From NCBI GenBank assembly GCA_015178975.1, contig WHVD01000260.1:1-64000 (forward strand): a stretch of DNA of 64,000 bases, in the 5' to 3' direction. The notes under the pieces are model-generated. The model saw only the letters and a program-made list of their open reading frames with translations. It had not been told where the DNA came from and ran no database searches. The position numbers and the translations under genes are program-made. Positions 1 through 12,426 of this stretch are shown piece by piece; within the stretch, counting starts at the first letter, position 1; each line of letters begins with the position of its first letter. The DNA comes from Hysterangium stoloniferum. Lineage: Eukaryota; Basidiomycota; Agaricomycetes; Hysterangiales; Hysterangiaceae.

Positions 1-1060
1 CTGGTTCTGTTCTGATTTTGACAGTGCTACATTCTTCAAAATATGGGACGACGGAAGTTAGGCTGTAGTTGCATTTTGGGTGGATCACACAACTGCCATA
101 GGTGATGAAAAACGGCTCCTAGATCTCGAAAAGGCATTCCACGAATGATTTGGAATTTCGAGCAAAGGCGAGGCCCATTGGATATTGGGAACGAGTATCC
201 GTCGAGATGCTGAATCGAAATCAGCATTTATATCACAGAGGGAATATATTGAAAATATAGCGAAGAAGTTCAACATACAAAATTCCAAGCCAATTCGAAC
301 TCCCATATCACTTGGAATCGATTTCGCCTCTATTATTCGTCCAGATACTGAAGAAGAACGAAATGAAGTTGAAAAATTGCCCTATTGTGAACTTATTGGA
401 AGTTTGATGTTTGCAGCTACAGTATCGCGTCCCAATATCGCATATTCTGTTAACAAACTATCTCAATATTCATCAAATCCCGTGAGAATTCATTGGGACT
501 TAGCTAAACGCATCCTACAATATTTGTATACGACTCGCGATTTCAAACTTCAATTGGGAGGACAAGCTCTTTGCCTGCATGGATATTCAGATGCCGATTT
601 TGCAGGAGATCAAGAGGATAGGTGTTCAACAGGAGGATATGCGATTTTTTTAGGTTCAGGAACGGTATCTTGGTCTTTGAGGAAGCAGTCAACAGTCACC
701 CTTTCATCCACAGAAGTGGAGTATATTGCGCTTTCAGAAGCAGCTCACGAAATTATGTGGATGCGTCATTTCCTCGAAGAACTTAATATAATATATGAAG
801 AACCAACGGCAATTTTTGAAGATAATCAAGGTACTATTGCATTCGCACAAAACCAATGCGCTTTGAGAAGAATGAAACACATTGAAGTGAAATACCACTT
901 CATTTGTCATTTGATTGAAAACGGCACTATCCAACTTATCTATCAATCGACTAAACAAATGACTGTGGATATATTGACGAAACCACTCTCCTCACCCATT
1001 CACTACCATCACACAGAACGTTTAGGACCTACTTCTTCAAAACTCGAGGAGGAGTATTAG
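1..1060 (+). pseudogene. Ty1/copia pol fragment: end of reverse transcriptase plus RNase H
   Basis: The window opens inside a copia polyprotein. One frame runs from about base 2 to the TAG at 1058. Near residue 30 is the reverse transcriptase catalytic segment, which reads FWVDH where the family has VDD, so the second aspartate appears lost. From base 185 the frame is open for 291 codons. It holds the RT thumb, then RNase H with YSDADFAGD, the TGGY segment, the LSSTEVEY block and KHIEVKYHF near the end. A single in-frame TGA at 146-148 sits where related proteins have Arg (AFHE-stop-FGIS), which fits CGA to TGA. The gene is incomplete because its 5' part lies outside the window. The coding end GAGGAGGAG is purine-rich and may be the polypurine tract. 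Confidence 0.9.
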
Positions 1061-1400
1061 GTATAACAAGTATTGCAGAAGTAAATGCGTGTATGAAAAA
1101 GGTGAGACAAAATGTCTCGAAAAGACGCAATGCATCATATGTTCAATCTCCTCTCGAATGTACTCTTATATACGTGTAGTATAGCTAGGGAATCTCTCAG
1201 CGAACGTTTATTCACTGAGAGTAAGTGATATGTGTATTGCCTCATCACGAAACAAAACTTATCTATGTATTTAGTACTTAAACATCTTTAGGTATTGTAT
1301 AATATAGCGAACGTTTATTTGCTGAGATACTTAAACGTTTTTAATCTCATGCTGAAATTAAAGAACTTGGGCGATCAAAATACTCTTTTTCATTACAAAT
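1061..1400 (+). repeat. Possible 3' LTR of the copia fragment
   Basis: This stretch follows the purine-rich end of the copia frame. It holds a repeated phrase (gcgaacgtttatt, near 1199 and 1307) and TATA-like segments. No second copy is in the window and no TG...CA boundary is obvious, so the LTR call rests on position only. Confidence 0.3.
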
Positions 1401-2025
1401 GTTCCAAATGACAGCTTATGTTCAGCTATTTTGAAGAAAATCAAATTCTCCCATACATCCTGGCCAGGAAGGCTCACAGCATCATGTATACTGGTAGGTC
1501 TTATAGACTAGCAGCATGGGAAGATCCTAATCCTGAGTCTTACACTACCTGGCCACAGCGAAGCATCGTGAACCTCCTCCAGCACTCATTTAAGGAGGAG
1601 GTGATTCCAATGGACTCTAATGATAGCCTACCCTCCTAACCCCAAGATGCACTGCCCAACAAGTTATGGGACAGCCTGTCCACCTACAGGACATCTACTA
1701 TGAGGAATGCCTCACATTCCAGAAGGAAGCAATGTGGTAAAGTCTAGGAGGCTATCAAGTGGTCCATTTGCTGTTCTAGGGATTTCAGGACTGAAGGAGT
1801 GCTCGACTAGGGACTGAAGGAAAAGAATGGATCCATTTCCCCCCCCCCCATTTTTTTTTTCTTATTCACATTAACACCTTATCGCCCCTAAAACCCTCCA
1901 ACCTCTCTTCAAACGCTGGGATCTTGGTACCTTGCAGTTTTGGGGGGCTCCACACAAGATGCCTGGGAGGCATCCCAGACACTTTCCAGGACTCCATATA
2001 GCACATCCCTTCTAACTGGGGGCAC
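1401..2025. other. Unassigned transposon-derived spacer
   Basis: An open frame at 1418-1639 gives 73 residues with no motif I recognise. A homopolymer run of C then T lies near 1840-1860. The stretch ends directly at an LTR1 copy, so it may be the decayed 3' interior of that element. Confidence 0.3.
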
Positions 2026-2684
2026 TGTGAGAGATACTGCGAAATATACTCTGAAATATAGTCCAGAAGAGCCCACGCTATATTTCCATTATTATTTCTA
2101 TTTTCTCTCTATTTTATCATATACATATATTTAGTTCGACAGCCTATAATTTGGTACATTGACTCTTGTGGGTGCATATGCGCCAGACTTATGTATTCTA
2201 GCACCAGACTTATGTATTCTAGTGCCAGTAGTTAGAACTCAGACACTTTTTACCCCGCAACCATGACTTACCCAGGACACCCAGTTAGTGTCCTGTAAGT
2301 TGTGATTGGGGTATCATCTCAACCGTCACAGATGGGCTTTAACTACTAGCACAATCAGAGCTTCAAACTACACCAGTTGAAGCTCAAACAATTATCTCAA
2401 TCCACATGGACTACATCCGCGCTACTCTGTTATTTGACTCTCTCATTATTCTCTTCAACACTCAAGCAGTCATTCAGAATTGTACTTTACAGTCGATTCT
2501 CCTTTATTTGTTTTAGCTCTCCTATTCTACTTTAGATAGCTAATTCACTCAACTGTATTGAACTAAACAGTCAATACACATTTGGTCTGTATTAGACTTA
2601 GATAGTCAATACATCAACGTGTCATACCTAAATGGTTGATATTCTTCATACATAGAACGGTTAGAACTTCCACCACTCTTCACA
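2026..2684 (+). mobile_element. LTR1 copy a
   Basis: A 659-bp repeat begins TGTGAGAGATACTGCG and ends CCACTCTTCACA. It matches copies at 14888, 18175 (reverse), 27996 (reverse) and 38171 (reverse). The flanking 5-mers GGCAC and TAGGG differ, so there is no target-site duplication. No primer-binding sequence like that after copy b follows, so it is either a 3' LTR or a rearranged copy. Confidence 0.8.
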
Positions 2685-3350
2685 TAGGGTATCATATTCA
2701 ACAACTCTAACTCAAACTCTAGCTCTTTTTACATCTCTAAGTAACTTCAACATCTACTGAACCTTTCTCTATCTTCCAAAATGTGTCTTGATAGAGAATT
2801 GAACCCAATCCCCTAGCATGAGTCATTGTCATCACCCTCTTCAAGTAACCTAACTGCTACTTCAACTGCAACCAACTATCCCCTACTTAATTCTGTTCCA
2901 TATTCTACCTAGTTAGTATTGTACTTAAGCAGTCAATACACACTCTGCTGTACTTTGACAGTAAGCATTCTTCACCCACACAGAGTAGTAATTTACATGA
3001 CTCTTCACACTCTGACAGACCTCCAGCATCCCGACATCAGTATTCCCAATTGAAGTGTCACTGCCTGTGGCACCTCACCACTTCATTTTCTATATATTCC
3101 CCTTTTGGTGATTCTGTTCCATTCCCACCCCAACACTTTACCATCATCCACTCTATGTGTACACATAATTTGCCCCCTAGAACCTTTTAGTATTCTTCTG
3201 TTATCTTGCATTAGTTTCCTTTGATCCCTTGTTCCATTACTTACTTCTTCTGACCCATTTTTCTTCTTACCTCTGTGATCAGCCTGCCAATCACTTGTCT
3301 CACTGTAGTATAAAATCCAAGATGACCACATCACTGGGATTGACCTAGAT
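2685..3350. other. Degenerate repeat debris
   Basis: Short phrases resembling LTR1 interior (cagtcaatacacac near 2930, agtcaatacaca near 2570) are scattered here. No gene or complete element is visible. Long antisense frames over 3083-3588 lie opposite the copia integrase debris and look like shadows. Confidence 0.35.
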
Positions 3351-3359
3351 CTCGATAGT

Positions 3360-3980
3360 GAAGCCCCATTTTGCAGTGCATATTCACAAGGGAAGATAAT
3401 ACACGTCCTCCTGTACCGAAAGAGCATATGAGCAGGATCACCTTGGATTTTGGCCATACAATACACTCGGACGTCCGGGCACCTTCCAATTCTGAAGTTA
3501 TGATGGCAAGAATACTTATACGGATGACAAAACATGTTGTTCCGCACTGGCCATGACAAGACTTCAAAGCGACATGCCAGACACCCACGAGGTTATGAAG
3601 TGTGGGTCAATACACAGCATAATGAGAAAATAAACAAAATACTACAGACCGACCGTGGTGGAGAGTACTTATATAATGTGTCCACCGACTATCTCAATGG
3701 CTAAAACAACCGTACCTTCACAAGTGTGCTTGATGGTAAAACTCCATTGGAAATTGTGCATTGCAAGAATCTGCATTTGTGGGATGTAACAAAATGGAGT
3801 ACACGTGTCTGGATTTTGCAAGAAGACCATGGGAAGCTCGAGTGGAAGGCCAATGAGGGTCATTGGGCCATTGAGTCAGATTTAGTCCAAAGAGTACCAG
3901 CCACCGAGCTTATTGGCCAAGGAAGGATCAGGTTACTGTGGAATGGAATGTCAGGTTCGATGAATCAGTCACAATAGTTT
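3360..3980 (+). pseudogene. Ty1/copia integrase relic
   Basis: Several frames must be joined to follow the match. Pieces include an HSDVRAPSNS segment (integrase core start, usually HxDVxGPS), a DRGGEY segment near 3650 (family DNGGEY, carrying a catalytic Asp) and LDGKTPLEIVH near 3735. The last corresponds to the LDGKTPYKLVH block in the intact copia element at 43868-48984, and KANEGHWA near 3850 corresponds to KAKEGHWV. The frame changes and stops show that it is dead. Confidence 0.7.
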
Positions 3981-4639
3981 GAACGACATAGTGGTTGAGG
4001 GAGTAAACCAGTGAACAACCAGCACGCCATGAAAAATGACATATCCACACCACAGCACCCCACAGTATCATACCAAGCATCCCCCACACCACTGAAGGAC
4101 ATCCAATACACTCACATAGACCCCCACCTGAAGATTTTGAGCTCCGTCAGACCTGGAAGGGTCAGGATGAGGCCACAGAACTGGCAAACCATCTGTGTAC
4201 TTTGGTGATTTCAACAGTGTACAGGTGAAAATGATGACTGACTCTACATGATTGAATATAGTTAGGGTCTAAGCTCGATTGGAACTAGGAAGAGTTACTT
4301 CTTTCTGAGAAAGAGGGTTGGCTCAGTCCGGCTGGAGTACCGACTTTAATCACAACTCACATTTCTGACCACAACCTGTACCATCCCTTGTTGGTTCATT
4401 GCTCTGACAGGAGGTTCGTGTGGTGCACGCTTGCTGATGTCAGTGGGAATTAGACATTCGTGTCTTTGTAGCATTTCTCGTTCACTAGACTCTATAAGCC
4501 TCCTTGACATTTGGCCGGACATGGAATTGATAGAGGACCACGAGTGCAAGAAAAATTCAGACTTTTTTAATACTATGTTTATCAACAAACTTGATCCACA
4601 TAAAATAAATGCTATAGAGGTGGTTATTTCCCAACTAAG
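3981..4639. other. Unassigned stretch after the copia relic
   Basis: Open frames of 65-80 codons exist on both strands (4011-4208, 4346-4588, 4431-4658), but none shows a motif I recognise. It is probably further retroelement remnant. Confidence 0.25.
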
Positions 4640-4735
4640 TGTTAAGAGCAGAAACTGACGGATGTCGGCAGACCGACGGGGACCAAACAGAAGGACTTGG
4701 CTTCAGCTTATGTGCTGCACCCTCGCAAGTTACCT
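4640..4735 (-). repeat. LTR4/LTR2-like end fragment
   Basis: It starts TGTTAAG and carries the phrase GGCTTCAGCTTATGTGCTGCA. That phrase is the reverse complement of the 3' part of LTR4 (near 12290-12320) and resembles the matching part of LTR2. The remainder of the LTR is missing. Confidence 0.6.
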
Positions 4736-5313
4736 AGACCTGAATCCAGCTTCAATCTCAGTCAGGAGCCGATACTTTTATATGGTTCAAAGGGCTGTGT
4801 TTCATCATCAATTTTAGAAGAAAGAGTAGAGGTCTATGTATTCATATAGCTTGAAAGGGGTCAATATAAAAAGAATATCTCATATCACTGTAATCTGAGA
4901 AACGTTGTTCCATACTTCCATTGTTGCATAAATCTACTACAGAAGGGACAATATCATACATGGGATATGCGTCCTCCTTCCATGAGGGAAGCACTCTGGC
5001 ACACCAGAAGTCAGTTTGCAGCTCATATACTCAACCTTGCTTTCTCATCATATTGGTTTCACTTATCAACCTTGATTTTCCATTGAAAAATCACTTTAGG
5101 TTTTGCCGGTCACGCAGAAAATCCTTCATTTAATGTACCTGGAACCAGGGCATTTTCTAACATTGAAGTAGCATTGAATGAATTGGATAACTGAAGATTA
5201 ATGAGTGTGAATAGTTATTTGTTGTTATTCTTTACGCTAATTCTCATATATATATATATCATAGAGGTGGATAGAGTTTATCCACTAAGTGGATCAATAC
5301 ATCATAAGCCACA
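4736..5313. other. Unassigned AT-rich spacer
   Basis: No protein motif is recognised. An open frame at 4921-5133 (70 codons) has no family resemblance. A short (TA)n tract lies near 5250. Confidence 0.25.
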
Positions 5314-6054
5314 TGTGAGGTATCAGCATTATCTCATAAAGTTCTCTTAATTTTCTTTGAATTATTTAATACTTTCTCGAATTTATTGTATTTTTATTAT
5401 ATTCTATTGTGAAATGTAAGGCCTAGTTCCTTTTAACTTTGCATAATAATAGCATATATGAGCTCATATAATGCTATTATACCTTAGTTAATTTATTATA
5501 ATTTTTAACTAATTAGTTATATTTTATTTACTTAGTTATTGCTTTTCAGCACATTGCTTGCTCCAATGTGTGCATTTTTGGAGTCATGTGACCTATTAGA
5601 TAAGCCTCCAACCTCGGGATATCATTCAGTCACAAATGTGACTGTAATGACTTACTCGAGTCATTATTTGATTCTGCTGACTCAACATTTGCTTCCGTCC
5701 TGGGACCGTGGCCTTGAACCTTCATGTTCAAGCCAAAGGTTGGAACCCTTGTCTCAGAGAGGGGAATCATATGATAAATAAAGGGTAAAAAATAAGTAGA
5801 ATATGAGGTCATTATGACCTAAATAATGACCTCATAAAATAAATAAATAGTTAAATATTTAGTTATCAAAATGTATATAAGGAGGGCCAAGTGTCCAATA
5901 AAATCAGTCTATCTCTTACATATTTTACTGCACAGCTCAGAAGCTTATCTAATCATCCTAAGGACAATAATAGCCTTAGTCTGATACACTAACTGCAAGC
6001 ACCTACACTTGCAGAATCTTGAATCTTTGTCAGCAACTCTTGAACTTAGCTAAT

Positions 6055-7250
6055 TGTTAGGATACATACATGGCAGGTTTCCAGAGAAACCTGCAGAATA
6101 TCTGGTAGGACTTGGCTTCAGCTTATAGGCTGTGCCCTCGCGAGATCATGTTGTCCAATTTCAGACAGGTGGATGGGAATCCTGGAGTCTGGGTGGGGTT
6201 CGTGGGTTGAGGGGTCATAGGTCAGAGGTTGTGGGTTGAGAGGTTGTGGGTTGAGAGGTTGTGGGTTGAGAGGTTGTGGGTTGAGAGGTTGTGGGTTGAG
6301 AGGTTGTGGGTTGAGAGGTTGTGGGTTGAGAGGTTGTGGGTTGAGAGGTTGTGGGTTGAGAGGTTGTGGGTTGAGATGTTGTGGGTTGAGAGGTTATGGG
6401 TCAAGAGGTTGTGGGTCGAGAGGTTGTGGGTTGAGAGGTTGTGGGTTGAGAGGTTGTGGGTTGAGAGGTTGTGGGTTGAGAGGTTGTGGGTTGAGAGGTT
6501 GTGGGTTGAGAGGTTGTGGGTTGAGAGGTTGTGGGTTGAGATGTTGTGGGTTGAGAGGTTATGGGTCAAGAGGTTGTGGGTCGAGAGGTTGTGGGTTGAG
6601 AGGTTGTGGGTTGAGAGGTTGTGGGTTGAGAGGTTGTGGGTTGAGATGTTGTGGGTTGAGAGGTTATGGGTCAAGAGGTTGTGGGTCGAGAGGTCGTGAG
6701 TCGAGATAGATAGGAGAGATAGATGTGCCGGAGCCTGTGGGCTCCAACTAGCATGAGCGGTGTGATTCAAGTAGGAGTTTAGAGCAGAAAATGTATTAGA
6801 TTACTGGGGGGAATCTAAGCCGATTTTCTGACTGGATTGTATGTACAACATCTGCCAGACTATATAGATCATGCAATGAATGACATACCAAATCCAGTAA
6901 TAATGAAACAAAACTAGCAAAATGTAAAACAGGAATAGTAAACACCAAATTTGGTGTTAGGAATGGGACGGAATGGAGCAGAGTCCGACTTGTGACAAAT
7001 CATAAACCATAACGGGAAATGGAGTGGGAGTGGAGCCCGAATCGTGACAGGTCATTTGACTAAAATGAGAATGGGGCTCAGTTAGAGGGGTGACTTTCCA
7101 AGAGGGGTCCAGTGACTGATGCGTGGGATGAGGTCAGACATAGACAGGCACAGAGTCCAGTGGGTATTCCAGTGACTGATACACACCATGACAAAGTGAA
7201 ATGTAGACAAGTCTGACATATGGAGTCCGGTGGGAATTCCAGTTGTAACA
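6055..7250 (-). mobile_element. Solo LTR2 copy a with expanded minisatellite
   Basis: It begins TGTTAGGATACATAC, ends CCAGTTGTAACA, and is flanked by a perfect 5-bp duplication CTAAT (6050-6054 and 7251-7255). It is the reverse complement of copies at 12427 and 18806. No internal coding region is attached, so it is a solo LTR inserted in LTR8. At 1196 bp it is longer than copy b (795 bp), mainly because of a 15-bp tandem repeat near its 3' side in LTR orientation. Confidence 0.92.
6226..6712. repeat. 15-bp minisatellite (GGTTGTGGGTTGAGA)n inside LTR2
   Basis: About 32 units of 15 bp are nearly identical. A variant block (...GAGATGTTGTGGG... then GTTATGGGTCAAGAG, then GTTGTGGGTCGAGAG) recurs near 6371, 6536 and 6646, so larger blocks were duplicated after the basic unit. 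Because the unit is a multiple of three, every frame without a stop stays open. The long frames over it on both strands are not genes. Confidence 0.97.
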
Positions 7251-7279
7251 CTAATCATCTAAGTTCCCCCAGCCTCACA

Positions 7280-7625
7280 GCTACCCTTAGGCTTACTAAA
7301 TACATAGTAAACCTAAAATAAGTATCCTTACTGAAATCCCTGCCAATACTAGATTATTCAAGGCCCAACCTAAGTTTATTGAATTAATCAAGTACAAGCT
7401 TTCAATTAATCCAGTTTTATTTATTTTCTCTATTAATAAATTATTTAACACCTTGTTAAATAAATTATTTAACCCCTTTTTAAATAACTATTAATAGTTA
7501 CAAATAAGCATACAAGAATCCGAAGCTTTATATCAGATCTCTGTTAAGTTACTGCACATATACTCAGCTTCTAGCCCCTGTTCTCAAGGACTAGGACATA
7601 AGGTGTCTAGACTTGGTTTTTTGAC
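7280..7625. other. AT-rich leader of the chromovirus relic
   Basis: There is no gene here. ATTTAAATA-like tracts near 7430-7500 are repeated (taaataaattattta). The boundary between LTR8 and the element interior lies at its left. Confidence 0.3.
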
Positions 7626-10183
7626 CCATCAAGAAAAGGTCACTGCCATACTAGAACTAGCTATGCCTACCAAGATAGCAGATCTTCAATGTTTCCTCGG
7701 GATGGTTTTGTATTTCTCCACTTACATACCATTTTATTCTTGGATGGTTGCCCATTCTTCAACCTCTTAAAGAAAGGAGTTTGTTGGACTTGGGGATTCT
7801 GAACATGCCAGGGCTTTTGATGACATCAAACTCACCCTGAGCTCTGCTCCAGTACTCGGACACCCCATGAGTGGCATGCCTTATCGGCTATACACGGACA
7901 CTTCAGACTTCACATTGGGATGTTGTCTCCAACAAGTACAGAAAATGACACTTTGGGATCTAAAGGACACCAAAATCTATGCCCAAACAAGATCAGCCTT
8001 CAGTCAATATTGAGACATGCCCATTTTCGTCACTCATTATAAAACCAAGGAGCCAGAATTCACTTGGACAGATTCCTGGGCTTCAGATTTTGATGGCACT
8101 AGTGTCACTGTTGAGTGTGTCATCACCTATTGGAGCCACACACTCAAGAAAGCCAAATGTAGCTACTCAGCCATGTAGTCAGAAGCATTAGCCGCTAAGG
8201 AGGGACTAGTCCATTTCCAGCCCTTTATCAAAGGAGAACATATACTCCTGATCACTGACCATGTGGCATCACAATGGGCCAGATCTTACAAGAACACCAA
8301 TCACCAACTGGCCACATGGGGGTGGTATACACTGCATACCCCAGTCTGGAAATCCTACACTGAGTGGGATGAATACACAGCAACGTCGACCCACTGTCTA
8401 GACTCCCTCGAGTACCTGACTGCACTAGTCCCACAAGAGACGACCTCTTACCAATCGTAGCAGATTCTTCCAACAGGAATGACAACGAGACATTATTGGA
8501 GAATAAACCAGCAGAAAAAGCCATCTTTCTCATGCACCATGAGTTAGTTGAACCTATTGGAAACAATGGAAGAGGTCCCCCAAACAAAATGGGATCTTCA
8601 CAACCTCCCCAGAAATGATGAAATTGACAAGGCAAATTTTATGCTCTCAAATCCCCAATTGCTTATAGAGATTGACGAGAATTATGCTAAGGAACCTTGC
8701 AATGGATACCAGAAAGATCCCACTTTCAGAAATCATTACACTGCCAATCCCATTTCCCCAAACATAGTAGCTACCCTTCCCACTATTTCATCAGCAAGAA
8801 TAAGTTATTGTTTTTTTCGAGATTCAGACTGGAAAAGTTGAATCTGCATACCTAACAGTATGATGTCAACCATACCCAAATTGATACATGACAATCCCTT
8901 CAAAGGAGCTCATGTGGGCGGTCACAGACTCTTTCAGCTAATGAAGGACTGGTTTTTCTGGCCGAGGATGTTGCAAGACTGCATGGCATATGCTCACAGC
9001 TGTGACATATGTCAGAAAACTAAGGTTGATCATTCCACTTGACAAGGAGCTCTTTGACCTGCAGAAGTGCCCTTAAGGCCATTTGAGGTTGTCTCAATGG
9101 ACCTGATTACTGGACTGCCACCTTCTGCAGAGGGTGCTTACTCCGCCATCTTTGTCACTGTGGATAAACTTACGTGTTTCTTAATTTGTGAGCCCACAAC
9201 CTCGGATTTATCTGCAGAAGGATTTGCGTGAATCTTTGTGAATAAAGTAGCCACTCCCTTTGGCCTACCCTCAAGGATAATCTGTGATTGAGACAAGAGA
9301 TGGACCTGTAGGTTTTGGAGAGAGGTCTGCAAGGTATACAGAAGTGCCCTCATGGTATCCTCATCCCACCATCCTCAAACTGATGGTTAAATGGAGAACG
9401 CCAATGCTATCATTGAGCAAATGATCAGAGCATACTGTGCTTCTTTGAAAGATGAATGGTCTAAATGGACTCAAGTAGTGGCCCATACCTACAATTCAAT
9501 GGTCCAGAGTTCAACGAGCTATGCACCGGCCTTTTTGCTGATGGGATACTTACTGAGGGGAATGTCTCGCTGCCTGGGAGGGGATGACCCTGTGGTTCCC
9601 AGAGAATTATCGGACAGCCCCTTGGCCGACCAATGGATCTTGGAACTGGAGAACCATCGACAGGTGGCATGAGATTCGATCGCGTGAGTGCAAGAAATGT
9701 AAGCTTGCAGCTACAATAAGAAAAGGAGATTGGTAGAAGATATCTCAGAGGGAGATTATGTTCTAATCAATCCTCATTCTCTCGAACTCATTGAAGCCAA
9801 AGGACCCGGGAGGAAACTCATACAAAGATGGATAGGACCATTTGAAGTCTTGGAGAAAATCAATCCTCACGTATTTTGACTCTGCATTCCCTCGGAATAT
9901 CAAATACACCCAGTGATCAACTGAGACCATCTTAAATGGTACCATTTCTCCCCCAAGGAATTCAGATCAAGGGCACTACTTGAAAACCCTTGGGAACTAG
10001 ACCATAATGATGAGGAGTATGAAGTAGAGGCTATAGTGGGACACAAAAAGCATCGAAATTGACTACTTTTTCAAGTTTGATGGAAAGGATATGGACCAGA
10101 AGAGGACACTTGGTTAAATGGCAATGACCTTCATAATACCCCCACTCTTTTCAGAGCTTACAAAACTATCTATCAAATCTAAT
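7626..10183 (+). pseudogene. Ty3/gypsy chromovirus pol relic (RT end, RNase H, integrase, chromodomain)
   Basis: The domain order can be followed across several frames. The RT connection region is at 7640-7760. RNase H is at 7830-8290 (YTDTSDFTLGC, then YSAM-stop-SEALAAKEGL, then ITDHVASQW). The integrase zinc finger is at 8860-9042 (H-x-H spaced with CDICQKTK). The integrase core is at 9080-9670 (SMDLITGLPPS, then SSHHPQTDG). A linker follows, then a C-terminal chromodomain at 10010-10170 (WKGYGPEEDTW). Many stops interrupt it. In the linker and chromodomain most are TGA where relatives carry Arg, and some are TAA where Gln is expected. Gag and the first half of RT are absent. Confidence 0.85.
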
Positions 10184-11268
10184 GACTGTTTCATCTTTTC
10201 ACAACAAGAACACTGCTTATTACTTTTCAACTCTACCCTCCCTTATTCATTCCCCCTTGGCCTTTCACCTCGATAACTGAGTGGAGTTTAAAATTAATAG
10301 AAAAACATGTAAATTCGCTAAGGAAATTTTCATCCCCCTTTCTCTTCCCTCCATGACAATCTCATGAGCCAGTAAACTATGTCACAGCAACAACAAACTG
10401 AACCCAGGCTCCCCAACTTCAAAAGAATACCTCAATCCCAAACCATTAATACTGCTACCATGTCGTCTTGAACTGAAAATGTCAAGCACTGTGCGGGTAA
10501 TTCTGGGATGCCATAATCAATGCATTCCACTTTGCAGGACAACACTGGAGGAATTTCCACCAGTTTGGGGAATGGAACTGTTTTTACTCCATATACTCCT
10601 CTCCCCAGGCCCCAACTCCCCAACTTCAAAAGGATACCTTGGCCCCAAACAATGGTTCCTCCTTCCCCACCACCTCGAACAGAGATTGTCAAGCACTTGG
10701 GGGAGGCCTCTTCGTCCACATATCCTACATGGATGGACCCCATCCAAAAGGCTGCACCCCTGTCCTGTGACACTTGGGATGCTCCCAGACCTCCCTCCCA
10801 ATGTGGACCTCAGGAACAAACCTATCGGATGGGGCCCATCAATTTCTCATCTGACTCAGAGGATGATTGACCATGCTATCCCACCTACAATGACAAGTAC
10901 CTCGGTGCTGACTGCCACAAAGGTTTTTTACTTCCTGACAATGTTCACTTCTTCACGAGTGACCCTAACCAGCAAAGAAATTACCAATTTCCTTCAGGGT
11001 TTGAAGGGGGTATCGTCCGGCCAACCCCACGATGTCATCCAGCTCCACCCACCTCTCTCCACCTCCATCTGTTTCCTCTGCACCCCCACTGCATCACTTC
11101 ATACCCTTTTCAGAGCAGTCAGGAAGTCTTGGGCCACCCCCCACTGGTCCACCTCCTTTCCCCTCTATACCATTACCTCTCCCCTCCACAGGACCTTCCC
11201 TCATACCACCGCCCTCATCCACACCCAAGCCCCCTCCTGCACTATGGACCACACCGCCCTCCCGCACA
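10184..11268 (+). other. Region after chromovirus pol with Pro/Ser-rich open frames
   Basis: Two imperfect copies of a phrase (CTCCCCAACTTCAAAAG at about 10407 and 10615) open short frames. The latter frame (10520-10870) ends in an acidic tail SDSEDD. Frames at 10479-11273 and 11032-11367 are mostly low-complexity Pro/Ser, set by CCACC-type sequence. I see no family. It could be a gag fragment of a neighbouring element. Confidence 0.35.
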
Positions 11269-11597
11269 TGTGAGGTATCAGCATTATCTCATAAAGTTCT
11301 CTTGTTTTTCTTTGAATTATTTGATATTTTCTCAAATTTATTGTATTTTTATTATATTCTATTGTGAAATATAAGGCCTAGTTCCTTTTAACTTCACATA
11401 ATAATAGCATATATGAGCTCATATAATGCTATTATATCTTAATTAATCTATTATTATTTTTAACTAATTATTTATATTTTATTTACTTAGTTATTGCTTT
11501 TCGGCACATCATTTGCTCCAATGTATGCATTTTTGGAGTCATGTGACCTATTAGATAAGCCTCTGACCTCAGGATATCATTCAGTCACTGTAATGTA
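11269..11597 (+). mobile_element. LTR8 copy b, truncated
   Basis: It begins TGTGAGGTATCAGC exactly as at 5314 and follows that copy closely for about 330 bp to CATTCAGTCAC. It then breaks off into an LTR1-type gag relic. It probably was the 3' LTR of the chromovirus relic. Confidence 0.8.
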
Positions 11598-11846
11598 TTC
11601 AGTACAGTTCAAGGTAAAACCATGAAAAGTTTTTCTTTGAGAAGAGTGATAAAAGGAGTGCCATCAAGCTGCTGGATTTGTGGAAGTCTAGAACATTTTA
11701 AGATTCATTGTCCACTGTAAGACTAGTTCTGCCACATGTACAGACAGACACTAGAATGAGTGATGGGGAGTAAAACCACTACTGTATTGAAATACACATG
11801 TATGTATATAATATATATGTACTAGTGGAGAACAATGGGATGTAAG

Positions 11847-12400
11847 TGTTACGACCCGTTCCCGGATGTTTCAATATCCGACTCCCAATCTCCAACTACA
11901 GAACATCATAGTTACCGTATCTTTCACATCCTTCCCTTGTTCCACATTTGGTAATTTGTACGTTGACAAGTATTCACTCATTTGTCTATTATATTCCCAT
12001 TTCGGAATATTGTCTCCCCAATATGTCTTATTGTATTTCCATTTTAAGAATACTTCTGTTTCCGTCTTATTATGGTCTCAGTTTGTAGTACAATAACGAG
12101 AAGACTTATATTAGTTTCCGCAAATTTGTACTTTACCTTAGATCTGATATCAACTTAGCTTCTTATTCCTTCTTCTGTCTTTCTGTACACTCAATATTTG
12201 GAACTCTTTGGAACTCTTTGGAACTCTGAATATCCGCATCTTCCATTGTAAGTCTCACCTCTGAAATTAAGGACTTTGAGCGTTTGCATAGAGGTGCAGC
12301 ACATAAGCTGAAGCCAACATCTTGACCCTATCCGACAGTTCCCGACTTTCCGCTGACTTTCCAATAGTTCCGGAATAAGTTCCCGACACGGCACTTAACA
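11847..12400 (+). mobile_element. Solo LTR4
   Basis: A 554-bp TG...CA unit (TGTTACGACCCG to GGCACTTAACA) is flanked by a perfect 5-bp TSD GTAAG (11842-11846 and 12401-12405). It interrupts the gag relic just after the zinc knuckle. Its 3' part shares the CACATAAGCTGAAGCC phrase with LTR2, so the families are related. Confidence 0.92.
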
Positions 12401-12426
12401 GTAAGCAACAATGGGATGTGGACAAC

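Larger units (their letters stand above)
5314..7279 (+). mobile_element. LTR8 copy a, split by a nested LTR2
   Basis: The repeat begins TGTGAGGTATCAGC and ends CAGCCTCACA, a perfect TGTGAGG/CCTCACA terminal inverted repeat. It is about 765 bp once the nested LTR2 (6055-7250) and one TSD copy are removed. A TATATAAGG box near 5872, followed by AATAAA near 5900, sets the plus orientation. A second, truncated copy lies at 11269-11597, with chromovirus pol between them, so this is probably the 5' LTR of that element. The boundary flanks do not show a TSD. Confidence 0.7.

Noticed and set aside
3083-3559. 158-codon minus-strand frame
   Set aside because: It lies opposite the copia integrase relic, has no motif and is best explained as an antisense shadow.
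6222-6770. Long open frames on both strands (up to 182 codons) over 6222-6770
   Set aside because: The 15-bp minisatellite unit is a multiple of three, so stop-free frames extend automatically. The translated text is a pure five-residue repeat.
11032-11367. Proline-rich secreted-like protein
   Set aside because: The frame is low-complexity Pro/Ser and runs straight into the LTR8 start at 11269. An overlapping frame (11129-11374) has similar composition.
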